Source: Bog-473 sp963742035
Lineage (GTDB): Bacteria > Actinomycetota > Acidimicrobiia > Acidimicrobiales > RAAP-2
Assembly: GCA_963742035.1 (NCBI GenBank)
Contig: CAVUKH010000008.1
Location: 124,001 to 188,000 of the forward strand
DNA length: 64,000 nt
Direction: 5' to 3'
Shown: positions 1 through 7,557 of the stretch, piece after piece
Layout: the number at the start of each line of letters is the position of its first letter
Numbering within the stretch: position 1 is the first letter of the stretch
Program-made: the position numbers and the translations under genes
The notes under the pieces: generated by a model
The model's input: only the letters and a program-made list of their open reading frames with translations
What the model was told of the DNA's origin: nothing
The model's database searches: none

Positions 1-554
1 TAGCGCGGCTCGACCACGCCGGCGGTGACCGTCACCAGGGCCGGCAGCGGGCACACGATCTCGTCGTAGCCCGCCTCCGTCTGACGCTCGACCTTCACCG
101 AGCTGCCGTCGACGGCAATGGCCTTGGCGAAGGTCACCGAGGGCAGACCCATGAGCTCGGCCACCTGGACGGGCAGGGTGCCCGTGTAGCCGTCGGTCGA
201 CTCGGTCGCCATCACGACCAGGTCGGGGTTGGCCCGCGCGATTGCGGCGGCCAACACCCGGGCGGTGCCCAGCGCGTCACTGCCGGCCAGCGCGTCATCA
301 CTGATGAGGATGGCCTTGGCCGCGCCCATGGCCAGGCCGGTGCGCAAACCCGACGTCTCGCCTCCGGGTGCCATGGAGACGAGGGTGACCTCGTCGCCGT
401 CGCCCGAGGCCAGCTGGAGCGCCATCTCGACTCCGTAGTTGTCCGAGTCGTCCATGATGAGCTTGCCGGACCGGTCCAGGGTGTTGGTGCCGGGATTCAG
501 CGAGGAGGGGGCGGCCGGATCGGGTATCTGCTTGACGCATACGACGACGTTCAT
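1..554 (-). CDS. etfB: Electron transfer flavoprotein beta subunit, 3' end cut by window edge
   Basis: The reading frame starts at ATG (552-554) with MNVVVCVKQIPDP and runs open off the left edge after 184 residues; complete EtfB proteins are about 250-260 residues, so the C-terminus is missing. The N-terminal pattern (VCVKQIPDP, then DNYGVEMAL, and VMATESTDGYTGTLP around residues 130-145) is typical of EtfB. The protein forms a heterodimer with EtfA and passes electrons from acyl-CoA dehydrogenases to the quinone pool, which fits the two acyl-CoA dehydrogenases and the enoyl-CoA hydratase elsewhere in the window. etfA would be expected just beyond the left edge. No strong Shine-Dalgarno is visible upstream. 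Confidence 0.93.
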   Translation of the reverse strand, partial: MNVVVCVKQIPDPAAPSSLNPGTNTLDRSGKLIMDDSDNYGVEMALQLASGDGDEVTLVSMAPGGETSGLRTGLAMGAAKAILISDDALAGSDALGTARVLAAAIARANPDLVVMATESTDGYTGTLPVQVAELMGLPSVTFAKAIAVDGSSVKVERQTEAGYDEIVCPLPALVTVTAGVVEPR

Positions 555-656
555 GGCGGTCCATCTTTGTGGACCAGGGCCGTTCCCCGCCATTCGGCCC
601 GGTGACGAGCCACTTTTGGGCACCGCCCACGGACGGGCGATCGACGCCCGGCTCTC

Positions 657-1346
657 TCAGGCGCCCCCCGCCACCGCGGCCAGCGCGTCACTGAGGCGGT
701 CGGTGATCACGGTGTCCACCCCCGCAGCCATCATCGCCCGCAGGTCCTCGGGGGCGTTGACGGTCCACACGTTCACCGCAAGGCCCATTGCATGGGCCCG
801 CGTCACCAGCTCGGGGTCGACCGACGCCACGAACGGGTGGACGGCGCCGAATCCGGCTTCCGCGGCGGCCGCCAGCGCCGGTCCGACATCGGCCGCGAGG
901 CCCCAGAGCGCGCCGAGCGCCAGCCGCCCGTCTGCGGCCTGCACGGCCCGGAGGGTCGCCGTCTGGAAGGACGAGACGAGTACCCGTGCCGTCCAGCCGG
1001 CCTCGTCGATGGCGGCCGCCGTGAGCGCCGCCACCGCCTCACCCGGGTCCCATCCGGGATCCTGCGGGGCGTTCTTGATCTCGATGTTCACCACCATGCC
1101 CTCGCAGACGGCCAGCACGTCGGCCAGGAGCGGGACGTGCGCCGGCAGGTCCGCCACTTCCAGCTCCGCGATCGTGCCGAGCGCCGGGATCTCGGCATCG
1201 TGGTGGACAGCAAGGGCACCGTCGGCGGTGAGGCGCACGTCGAGCTCGACGCCGTCGGCACCCAGCCGCCGAGCCTCCGCGAAGGCGTCGATCGTGTTCT
1301 CGGTGAACCCTTCGGTGCAACCCCTATGTGCAAAGACGGCGGTCAT
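657..1346 (-). CDS. Glycerophosphodiester phosphodiesterase
   Basis: A 229-residue cytoplasmic GDPD-family enzyme (UgpQ-like size) that hydrolyses glycerophosphodiesters to glycerol 3-phosphate and an alcohol. The catalytic set is visible: H7-R8 in FAHRG, the ENT motif at 16-18, the metal ligands E35 and D37 in GVELDVR, and H49 in the HHD motif. The C-terminal segment VNVWTVNAPEDLRAM and a following DTVITDR are also family hallmarks. There is no signal peptide, so it probably acts on imported or internally generated phospholipid head groups. It diverges from whiB1 across about 180 bp and is separated from etfB by 102 bp in which I see no gene. Confidence 0.93.
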   Translation of the reverse strand: MTAVFAHRGCTEGFTENTIDAFAEARRLGADGVELDVRLTADGALAVHHDAEIPALGTIAELEVADLPAHVPLLADVLAVCEGMVVNIEIKNAPQDPGWDPGEAVAALTAAAIDEAGWTARVLVSSFQTATLRAVQAADGRLALGALWGLAADVGPALAAAAEAGFGAVHPFVASVDPELVTRAHAMGLAVNVWTVNAPEDLRAMMAAGVDTVITDRLSDALAAVAGGA

Positions 1347-1457
1347 CGGGCCCGCGACCCCCTCATGTCACGATTCCGCCGTGCCGAGCGTCGAACTTTC
1401 ACCAAAAACTCCTTGCCTGGGCCTCGGCAGACCGTTACCCTCTTCCCCGTTAACCCG

Positions 1458-1500
1458 CTTTTCACAGACGGACACCAACTGGGTCCGATCATGTGAAAAG
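1458..1500. promoter_or_regulatory. Nested inverted repeat upstream of whiB1
   Basis: Perfect 9-bp arms CTTTTCACA (1458-1466) and TGTGAAAAG (1492-1500) enclose a second dyad, CGGAC (1469-1473) and GTCCG (1483-1487). The 43-bp element is centred near 1479 and ends 29 bp before the whiB1 start codon. It could be a regulator binding site or an RNA hairpin in the leader. It has no T-tract, so a terminator is unlikely. Confidence 0.55.
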
Positions 1501-1529
1501 GATCACAATGCTGGTGGAGGCACATTCCG

Positions 1530-1829
1530 ATGGCTCTCATGTGGAACCGGACCGTCGACTGGGACGCGGACGACTGGCGGCGCTCGGCCGCCTGCCGCAA
1601 CACCGAACCGGACCTCTTCTTCCCCGTTGGCACGACGGGGCCCGCCGTCGACCAGATCGACGCCGCCAAGCGTGTCTGCCATGCCTGTGACGCGCTCGAG
1701 CCGTGTCTCGATTTCGCCCTGGCCACCAACCAGGAGTCGGGCGTCTGGGGCGGCACCTCCGAGGAGGAGCGCCGCAAGTTGCGCAAGGCCTGGCTGGCCG
1801 CCCGACGCTCGCAGCGCGTCGCCATCTGA
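1530..1829 (+). CDS. whiB1: WhiB1-type iron-sulfur transcriptional regulator
   Basis: A 99-residue WhiB-family protein. The four cluster-ligating cysteines are C22, C50, C53 and C59 (VCHACDALEPC), followed by the GVWGG turn at 71-75 and a basic DNA-binding tail (EEERRKLRKAW). The stretch LFFPVGTTGPAVDQI closely resembles mycobacterial WhiB1, an essential NO-sensitive [4Fe-4S] regulator that binds sigma factor A. The placement is also the same: in Mycobacterium tuberculosis whiB1 (Rv3219) is convergent with pdtaS (Rv3220c), as here, where the genes end 22 bp apart. The start is supported by GGAGG at 1516-1520, nine bases before ATG. A large inverted repeat lies upstream. Confidence 0.95.
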   Translation: MALMWNRTVDWDADDWRRSAACRNTEPDLFFPVGTTGPAVDQIDAAKRVCHACDALEPCLDFALATNQESGVWGGTSEEERRKLRKAWLAARRSQRVAI

Positions 1830-1851
1830 CCCCGATCTCGCAGCGCCGAGG

Positions 1852-3438
1852 TCACCGGGGGGCGCGGACCGGCACCGAGATGGCGACGCGGGTTCCACCC
1901 CCGTCGCCCGCCGGCACCGGCTCCATGGAGATCGTCCCCTCCAGCTGACTGACGACGAGGTCGCGCACGATCGACAGCCCGAGGCTCGACGTCCGCTCAA
2001 TGTCGAACCCCTCCGGCAGCCCCAGCCCGTCGTCGCGTACCTCGACCCGCAGGGCCGTCTCGTCGTTGGACATCGTGAGTTCGACATGGCCGACCGGCGC
2101 GTAGCCGGCCGCCCCCCCGGCACCCTCGAGCCCGACGGCCCCGTCCTGGCCCCCCGCGTTCTCGGGATCGAAGGCGTGCTCGACGGCGTTCTGCAACAGC
2201 TCGGCCACCGTCACGGCCAGGGGCGTGGCGACATCGGCGGCCACCTCGCCGAGGTCCCCGTGCACCGAAATCACGATCGGCTGGGACGAGACCACCGAAT
2301 CCTCGGCCATCTGCACCAGTGAGCTGACGATTTCGGCGAAGGGCACCTGGTCGCTCGGGTCCCGCGACAGGATCTCGTGCACAAGCGCGATGGAGCGCAC
2401 CCGCCGCTCGGCCTCGTGCAGGGCGACCCGGGCCGCCCTGTCACCGACCCGGCGCGCCTGCAGGCTCAGGAGCGACGAAATGGTCTGCAGGTTGTTCTTG
2501 ACCCGGTGGTGGACCTCGCGGATGGCGGCGTCCTTGGACAGCAGCAGGCGGTCGAGGCGGCGCACGTCGGTGACGTCGCGCAGGAGGATCATGGCCCCGG
2601 TCACCACGCCGTGTGAGAGGAGAGGGATGCAGTGGACGAGGACGATGACGTCGGGACGGCGCTCGACCTCCTCCACGACCGGCCGGCCGGTGGCCAGGGC
2701 CCACTCGACGGCGGACTCCTCAACGTCGAGGTCCCCGAAGCGGCGCCCCTCGGGCTGCGTGTAGATGCCCATGCGGTGGAACGCGTTCATGGCGTTGGGG
2801 GAGGCGAACTCCACGCGCCCGTCGGCGTCGACCACGACGACACCGTCGCCCACCCGGGGCGACTCCTCTGTGCCGACGTCCTCGTCGGGGAACGGGAAGG
2901 CCGATTGGGCCACCATGTCGGCCAGGCGCTCGAACACGTCGAGGTAGGTCCGCTCGTACATGCTGGTGGGCCCCTTGAGCGGCGCGAGCGAGACGCGCAG
3001 CAGGGCCCCGATGATGTGGCCGTCGAACCGCACGGGGATGTTCTCCACCGGCACCTGCTCACCCAAAATGGGGTGGTGGATGCTGCCCCGCACGATCTCG
3101 CCCGAATGGAGGCACTGGGCCACCAACGTCCACTGCGACTCGTTCACGGTCTGCCCGACCAGGTCCTGGTCGACCAGGGTGGGCCGGTTGTTGGGTCGCA
3201 TCTGGCCCAGCACGACCAGCTCGGGGTCCTCGTCGCCCGAATCCGCCCCCGCGGTCCCGGCTGCGCCGGCGCCACCCCTGCCGGCGAGCTCGGACGCGTG
3301 CACGGGTACCAAGAGGAGCAGGTCGGAGAAGGAGAGGTCCGCCAGGACGCTCCAACTCCCGAGCAACCGCTGCAGGTGCTCGAGCTCCTCGGGTTTGAGG
3401 TCGGTATGGCTGAGGGCCAACTCGGCGGGTGTGGGCAT
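1852..3438 (-). CDS. pdtaS: PdtaS-type sensor histidine kinase
   Basis: A 528-residue soluble histidine kinase. Domains in order: an N-terminal GAF-like domain of the PdtaS type (about 1-180), a PAS-like domain (about 195-295, beginning VGDGVVVVDADGRVE), a HisKA_2 dimerisation domain with the phospho-acceptor H310/H311 in EVHHRVKNNLQT, and a HATPase domain (from about 390, with DDGLGLPEGF as the G box). The residue 50-75 insertion is Gly/Ala rich. In mycobacteria PdtaS phosphorylates the RNA-binding ANTAR regulator PdtaR; no ANTAR gene is in this window. The ATG start is chosen because it overlaps the upstream PHP gene's stop as TGATG; longer readings of the frame would run deep into that gene. 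Confidence 0.93.
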   Translation of the reverse strand: MPTPAELALSHTDLKPEELEHLQRLLGSWSVLADLSFSDLLLLVPVHASELAGRGGAGAAGTAGADSGDEDPELVVLGQMRPNNRPTLVDQDLVGQTVNESQWTLVAQCLHSGEIVRGSIHHPILGEQVPVENIPVRFDGHIIGALLRVSLAPLKGPTSMYERTYLDVFERLADMVAQSAFPFPDEDVGTEESPRVGDGVVVVDADGRVEFASPNAMNAFHRMGIYTQPEGRRFGDLDVEESAVEWALATGRPVVEEVERRPDVIVLVHCIPLLSHGVVTGAMILLRDVTDVRRLDRLLLSKDAAIREVHHRVKNNLQTISSLLSLQARRVGDRAARVALHEAERRVRSIALVHEILSRDPSDQVPFAEIVSSLVQMAEDSVVSSQPIVISVHGDLGEVAADVATPLAVTVAELLQNAVEHAFDPENAGGQDGAVGLEGAGGAAGYAPVGHVELTMSNDETALRVEVRDDGLGLPEGFDIERTSSLGLSIVRDLVVSQLEGTISMEPVPAGDGGGTRVAISVPVRAPR

Positions 3439-4331
3439 CAGCGGACCTCCCCGGCGCGCTCGGCCAGCGGGACGGCGTAGGGCGTGCGGCTGCGGTATCC
3501 CTGCAGCGCGCCGACTCCCACGGCGTCGAGCACGGCCCGCAGGTCGTCGGCCCGGTCGGCCACGTGCTGCAGCCGATGGGCGTCCGACGCCGTCGTCAGG
3601 GGCACGCCTCCCGCCACGAACCGCTCCAGCAGGCCCAGGGCCGGGTACTGCTCGCCCACCGGCTTGCGCCACCCGGCCGAGCTGACCTCGGCCGCCATGC
3701 CCGAGGCCACTGCCGCTTCGGCGATGCGGTCCCACCACTCGGCCGGCGCGTCGGGGACGTGGCCCGCCGCCTTTATGAGGTCAGGGTGGGCCAGCACGTC
3801 GCAGGCGCCCGACGCGGCCAGCTCCTCGAGCGCCTCGGTGTAGGCGTCCCAGCTGGCGTCGACCTGCCGCACCGACCACTCGGCCATGGAGACCGGGTCG
3901 TCGAGGTCGTCGAAGCGCCATGCACCGACCCAGTGCACGGAGCCGAGCAGGACGTCGAAGGGGTAGCCGGCGAGGAGATCGGCGACCGTGTCCATGCGGC
4001 CTTCGTAGTAGTCGACCTCCAGCCCGATGACGACCGGGAGCCCAGCCTCCTTGGCCTCCTGGGCGCATTCCACGTAGGCGTCGAGGTCCGCCGTGGCGTG
4101 GAACTTCCAGTAGTCGGCCATGGACTCGGCCAGCCCCGCCGGCACCCGCTCGTCGTCCCAGAAGCCGCCGAAGAGCGCCTCGGCCTGGCGGAAGCGGAAG
4201 AGGTGCTCGGTGACCGCCAGCTCGGTCACGCCCGCCTCCTGGGCGCGGGCGCAGTACTCGGCCAGCTGCTCCACTCGCAGCGGGGTCTCGTGCTCCGAGT
4301 GGGGCCACAGATGCAGGTGGTAGTCGAGCAC
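3438..4331 (-). CDS. PHP-domain phosphoesterase, histidinol-phosphatase-like
   Basis: A 297-residue PHP-domain protein beginning with the metal-binding HLH motif (H5 and H7 in LDYHLHLWPHSEHE) and continuing with the further PHP ligands in AVTEHLF, GLEVDYYEG, GSVHWVG, CDVLAHPDLIK and TTASDAH. The family includes histidinol-phosphate phosphatase (HisK type), which gives histidine in the penultimate biosynthetic step. No other his gene is nearby, so the substrate is uncertain. The start codon is GTG, 27 bp after the O-methyltransferase stop, and the stop overlaps the pdtaS ATG by one base, suggesting coupled translation. Confidence 0.85.
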   Translation of the reverse strand: MLDYHLHLWPHSEHETPLRVEQLAEYCARAQEAGVTELAVTEHLFRFRQAEALFGGFWDDERVPAGLAESMADYWKFHATADLDAYVECAQEAKEAGLPVVIGLEVDYYEGRMDTVADLLAGYPFDVLLGSVHWVGAWRFDDLDDPVSMAEWSVRQVDASWDAYTEALEELAASGACDVLAHPDLIKAAGHVPDAPAEWWDRIAEAAVASGMAAEVSSAGWRKPVGEQYPALGLLERFVAGGVPLTTASDAHRLQHVADRADDLRAVLDAVGVGALQGYRSRTPYAVPLAERAGEVR

Positions 4332-4358
4332 GGCCGCCGCGTCCCTCCGCAGGCCCGG

Positions 4359-5006
4359 TCAGCCGGCCCGGCGGATCAGGGTGACGCCATCCCTGATGGT
4401 CGTCAGCACGCAGACGACGCGGGGGTCGTTGACCACCTTGTCGTTGAAGGCGCGCAGCGCCCTGGCCCCCTCGTGCGGATCGCTCTCCGAGGCCAGGACG
4501 CCGCCGCCCTGCAGCGTGTTGTCGACGACAATCAGTCCGTGGCGCGCCAGCTTGGGGAGCACCGCCTCGTAGTACGCGTCGTAGGTCACCTTGTCGGCGT
4601 CAATGAAGACGAGATCGAAGGGGCCCTGCAGCTCTTCGAGTGAGCGCAGCGCCGGCCCCTCGATCACGCTGATATGGCTCTCGAGCCCGGCTTCGGCGAT
4701 GTTGCCCCTCGCCACCTGGGCGTGGTGCGGGTCGACCTCGAGCGAAATGATCGACCCGTCCTTGCCGAGCCCGGCTGCCATGGCGATGGCGGAGTACCCC
4801 GTGAAGGTGCCGATCTCGAGGATGCTCGTCGCCTGGGTGGCGAACACCAGCAATTCGAGGAAGCGGCCCTCCTGGCGCCCCACCATCATCCCCCAGGCGG
4901 CGAAGTCCTCCTTGGTCGAGGCGTCCACGGACTCGAGGTGACCGGGCGGCGCCGTCGTGTGCGCGTCCGCGTACGCCTGGACCTCCGGATTGATGAGTTG
5001 GGCCAT
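4359..5006 (-). CDS. SAM-dependent O-methyltransferase, COMT/CCoAOMT-like (family 3)
   Basis: A 215-residue protein with the full Methyltransf_3 signature: SAM-binding motif LEIGTFTGYSAIAMA (63-77), SLEVD (88-92), the metal and substrate site FIDADK (135-139) and VVDNTL (160-165). Such enzymes methylate catechol-type or other small phenolic hydroxyls using a divalent metal; the physiological substrate is unknown. No Shine-Dalgarno precedes the ATG, but TACCAT lies at 5014-5019, seven bases upstream, which suggests a leaderless transcript starting a new unit with the PHP gene and pdtaS. Confidence 0.92.
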   Translation of the reverse strand: MAQLINPEVQAYADAHTTAPPGHLESVDASTKEDFAAWGMMVGRQEGRFLELLVFATQATSILEIGTFTGYSAIAMAAGLGKDGSIISLEVDPHHAQVARGNIAEAGLESHISVIEGPALRSLEELQGPFDLVFIDADKVTYDAYYEAVLPKLARHGLIVVDNTLQGGGVLASESDPHEGARALRAFNDKVVNDPRVVCVLTTIRDGVTLIRRAG

Positions 5007-5013
5007 GGCACCG

Positions 5014-5019
5014 ATGGTA
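5014..5019 (-). promoter_or_regulatory. Candidate leaderless -10 box (TACCAT) for the O-methyltransferase
   Basis: TACCAT on the minus strand ends seven bases before the ATG at 5006. No Shine-Dalgarno is present. This TANNNT-N7-start geometry recurs at several first genes in the window. Confidence 0.45.
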
Positions 5020-5036
5020 GGCGCCCTCTGACGCCG

Positions 5037-6197
5037 CTACTCCCAGACCTGTGCGCCCAGCCGCAGCAACCCGGCCATGTCGTAAATGTCGGCATCGAAG
5101 AACGGGACGGTGACCAGCACGTCGGGCGCCCCCCTGAGCTCCGCCTGTTGCTCGGCCTCGCGCCGGGCCACCACACCGAAATTGAGGAAGCTCTCGGCCA
5201 CCTCGCCGAGCACCCGGGCCGCCAGCACGGGGTCCTCGGTGAGCCCGTCGCCGAGCTCGGCGGCGCGGGCGGCAATCGACTGCGCCAGCTTGTCCGTCCT
5301 GACGTCACGCAGGTACTCGGGCAGCACCTTGTTCAACACCAGCGCGCCAAGGTGCAGCTCGCGCGCGGTGAGCTCGGACGAGAAGAACTCCGCCTCGCGC
5401 ACCGGCGTGGCCTCCAACGTCGACACCACCATGAACGTCGTGCGCCGGTCCGAAAGCAGCCGCGTCACGGCCTCGGCCCGCTCGACGAAGCCCTCGTACA
5501 TCGACTGGAACAGGATGAAGAACTCCGAGATGTCGGCCAGGAACTGCGTGCCGAGAATGCGGTCCGCCACTTGGTAGAAGGGTCGCGACGCCATGTTCAC
5601 CAGCCGCGACCGGTAGGGCACGATGAGCCAGCGCAACAAGCGCGACGAGAAGAAGTCGGCCATCCGTTGCGGGGCGTCGAGGAAGTCGAGCGCGTTGCGC
5701 GTCGGCGGCGTGTCCACCACGATCAGGTCGTACTTCCCCTCACAATGGATCTCGTAGAGCCGCTCCATGGCGATGTAGTCGTGCGACTGCACGAAGCGGC
5801 CCGAGATGTTCTGGTACAGCGGGTTGGCGAGAATCTGCTCCCGGGTCTCGGCGTCGGGCGCATGGGTGCGGATGAGGTCGTCCCAACTCTGCTTGGTGTC
5901 GAGCATGGCCGCCCACAGCTCGCCCCTGGGTTGGGCCGCCGCCCGGGTGAACATCTCGTCGGGGATGCGGACTTCGTCGTTCCCGATCCCCTTCAACCCC
6001 AGCGCGTCGGCCAGGCGGCGTGCCGGGTCGACCGTGAGCACCAGCACGCGCCCGCCCTGCTCGACCACCGCCGTGGCGGCCAGGGCGGCGGCCGTGGTGG
6101 TCTTGCCGACCCCGCCGGGCCCGCAGGCGATGACGATGTCCTTGGCGGCCAACAGGTGGCCCACCGTCTTGGCCCCGGGGGCGGCCGCCACCGTCAC
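5037..6197 (-). CDS. Get3/ArsA-like anion-transporting ATPase, second of pair (BagB-like)
   Basis: A 386-residue SIMIBI-class P-loop ATPase. A deviant Walker A (GPGGVGKTT, 26-34) is followed by the switch regions LVLTVDPARRLADALG and VVDTPPTRNALDFLDAP. This is the architecture of ArsA/Get3. In mycobacteria the adjacent genes Rv3679-Rv3680 encode a comparable pair described as bacterial Get3-like proteins; whether these act on anions, tail-anchored proteins or something else is unresolved. The gene overlaps its upstream partner by four bases (ATGA), so the two are probably made together as a heteromer. Confidence 0.9.
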   Translation of the reverse strand: MTVAAAPGAKTVGHLLAAKDIVIACGPGGVGKTTTAAALAATAVVEQGGRVLVLTVDPARRLADALGLKGIGNDEVRIPDEMFTRAAAQPRGELWAAMLDTKQSWDDLIRTHAPDAETREQILANPLYQNISGRFVQSHDYIAMERLYEIHCEGKYDLIVVDTPPTRNALDFLDAPQRMADFFSSRLLRWLIVPYRSRLVNMASRPFYQVADRILGTQFLADISEFFILFQSMYEGFVERAEAVTRLLSDRRTTFMVVSTLEATPVREAEFFSSELTARELHLGALVLNKVLPEYLRDVRTDKLAQSIAARAAELGDGLTEDPVLAARVLGEVAESFLNFGVVARREAEQQAELRGAPDVLVTVPFFDADIYDMAGLLRLGAQVWE

Positions 6198-7150
6198 AGC
6201 CCCAGCTCCTCACCGAGGGAGTGGGCCACCTGGCGCGTCGTGCGGGCACCGAAGCTACGGACGAAGAGATAGGGCAGCAACAGCACCGGCATCCCCTCGG
6301 GCAGGCCCGCCTGCAGGCGCTGCAGGTGCGCCGACCGGGTGCGGCGCAGCGTCACGGCGAGCCGGGCCGCCTCGAGCACTGGGGCCACGCGCCCACCCGC
6401 CCGCTCCGACAGCACGGCCTCGGTCTCCGGCGCGCGCAGTTGCTCGAAGAGCTCCTCCTCGCGCTGTCCGAAGAGCTCGGGGAGGACGCGGTTGACGACG
6501 ACGGCCGACATGCGCACCGTCGTCTCCTCGCGGACCCGCCGTTCCAGCTCGAGTGTCTCGCTCACCGGCATCTCCTCGGGCGTGCAGACGGCGATCAGAC
6601 CTGTCTGACGAGGGTCCGAGAGGATGTCGAGCATCCAGTCGGTCTGGCTCCGGATGAGCCCGACCTTGACCAGGTCATTGATGGCCTGGGGGGCGGCCAG
6701 CTGCCCCACGATGTGCCCGCTTGCCGGGGCATCGACGACGACCAGGTCGTAATGGCGCTCCTTGACCTCCCAGCAGAATTTCCCGACGGTCAGGATCTCC
6801 CGCACACCGGGCGCCGCCGTGGCGACGAAGTCGAACGCCTTGGCCAGCGGTCCGATCCGGCCCACCACGGGGATGCGCAGGTGCAACTTGAGGTACTCGC
6901 GCAGCGAGGCCTCGGTGTCCATCGACATCGACCACACCCCTGGCGCGATCTCCCGGGGGGTGAAGTCGGTGGGAGGTGCCTCGAAGAGCGAGGTCACGTC
7001 GCCCTTGGCGTCGACCTCGCACACCAGGACGCGCTTGCCGTGCTCGGCCGCCAGCTGGGCCAGGCCCGCCGCGACCGTTGTCTTCCCCACGCCGCCCTTG
7101 CCGGTGACGAACACCAGGCGCAGGTCCAACAGGTCGGGCGCCGCGCTCAC
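6194..7150 (-). CDS. Get3/ArsA-like anion-transporting ATPase, first of pair (BagA-like)
   Basis: A 318-residue P-loop ATPase from the chosen GTG start, with canonical signature Walker A GKGGVGKTT (17-25), VLVCEVDAKGDVTSLF and the switch II-like LVVVDAPASGH. It is shorter than its partner and differs in the metal/anion region, as expected for two non-identical subunits. An upstream start at 7240 is possible but would overlap the DUF3107 gene by 56 bases; the GTG at 7150 puts the P-loop at the usual distance from the N-terminus. The 3' end overlaps the second ATPase by four bases. Confidence 0.88.
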   Translation of the reverse strand: MSAAPDLLDLRLVFVTGKGGVGKTTVAAGLAQLAAEHGKRVLVCEVDAKGDVTSLFEAPPTDFTPREIAPGVWSMSMDTEASLREYLKLHLRIPVVGRIGPLAKAFDFVATAAPGVREILTVGKFCWEVKERHYDLVVVDAPASGHIVGQLAAPQAINDLVKVGLIRSQTDWMLDILSDPRQTGLIAVCTPEEMPVSETLELERRVREETTVRMSAVVVNRVLPELFGQREEELFEQLRAPETEAVLSERAGGRVAPVLEAARLAVTLRRTRSAHLQRLQAGLPEGMPVLLLPYLFVRSFGARTTRQVAHSLGEELGL

Positions 7151-7184
7151 GGCCCGAACGCCTGTCGCGCCGACATTCCCGTTG

Positions 7185-7421
7185 TCAGGGGGCGCCGAAC
7201 CCGACGCGGCGATCGCCTGCCGGCGCGCCCACCTCGACATAGGCGATTTTGACGACGGGGATGCCGACCCGACGGCCCTTGCGGTCGGTCAGCCAGAGGA
7301 CCCCGTCACCCGTCTTGAGCAGCTTCTCGATGTCGGCGACCACCTCGTCGCGGTCGGCATCGTCAGGCATCTCCACTTCGAGTTCCTTGGGGGTGTGGGT
7401 GATGCCGATGCGCACGTCCAC
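7185..7421 (-). CDS. DUF3107 family protein
   Basis: A 78-residue protein with the actinobacterial DUF3107 pattern: VRIGITHTPKELEVE at the start and a beta-rich GVLWLTDRKGRRVGIPVVKIAYVEVG end. Its function is unknown to me. The start is GTG, preceded by AGAGGAGAG about 12 bases upstream. It is the first gene of the leftward set containing the two ArsA-like ATPases, ending 34 bp before the first of them, so co-transcription is likely. Confidence 0.9.
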   Translation of the reverse strand: MDVRIGITHTPKELEVEMPDDADRDEVVADIEKLLKTGDGVLWLTDRKGRRVGIPVVKIAYVEVGAPAGDRRVGFGAP

Positions 7422-7557
7422 CTGGTCTCACTCTCCTCTCGACCTGTCGGACGGTTCCGAGGCCGCCTCGACGTTACTGCGAGCGGGCAGACTGCTGGAC
7501 ATGGATGGCCCGCCGACGGCTGGAAGGACCGAACGAAGTGCGCGCTGGGCGGCGACG

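Noticed and set aside
439..2322. A 627-codon plus-strand open frame across the glycerophosphodiesterase and pdtaS region
   Set aside because: Its translation is low-complexity Ser/Thr/Arg/Pro typical of an antisense frame in GC-rich DNA, and it contradicts the well-supported genes on both strands.
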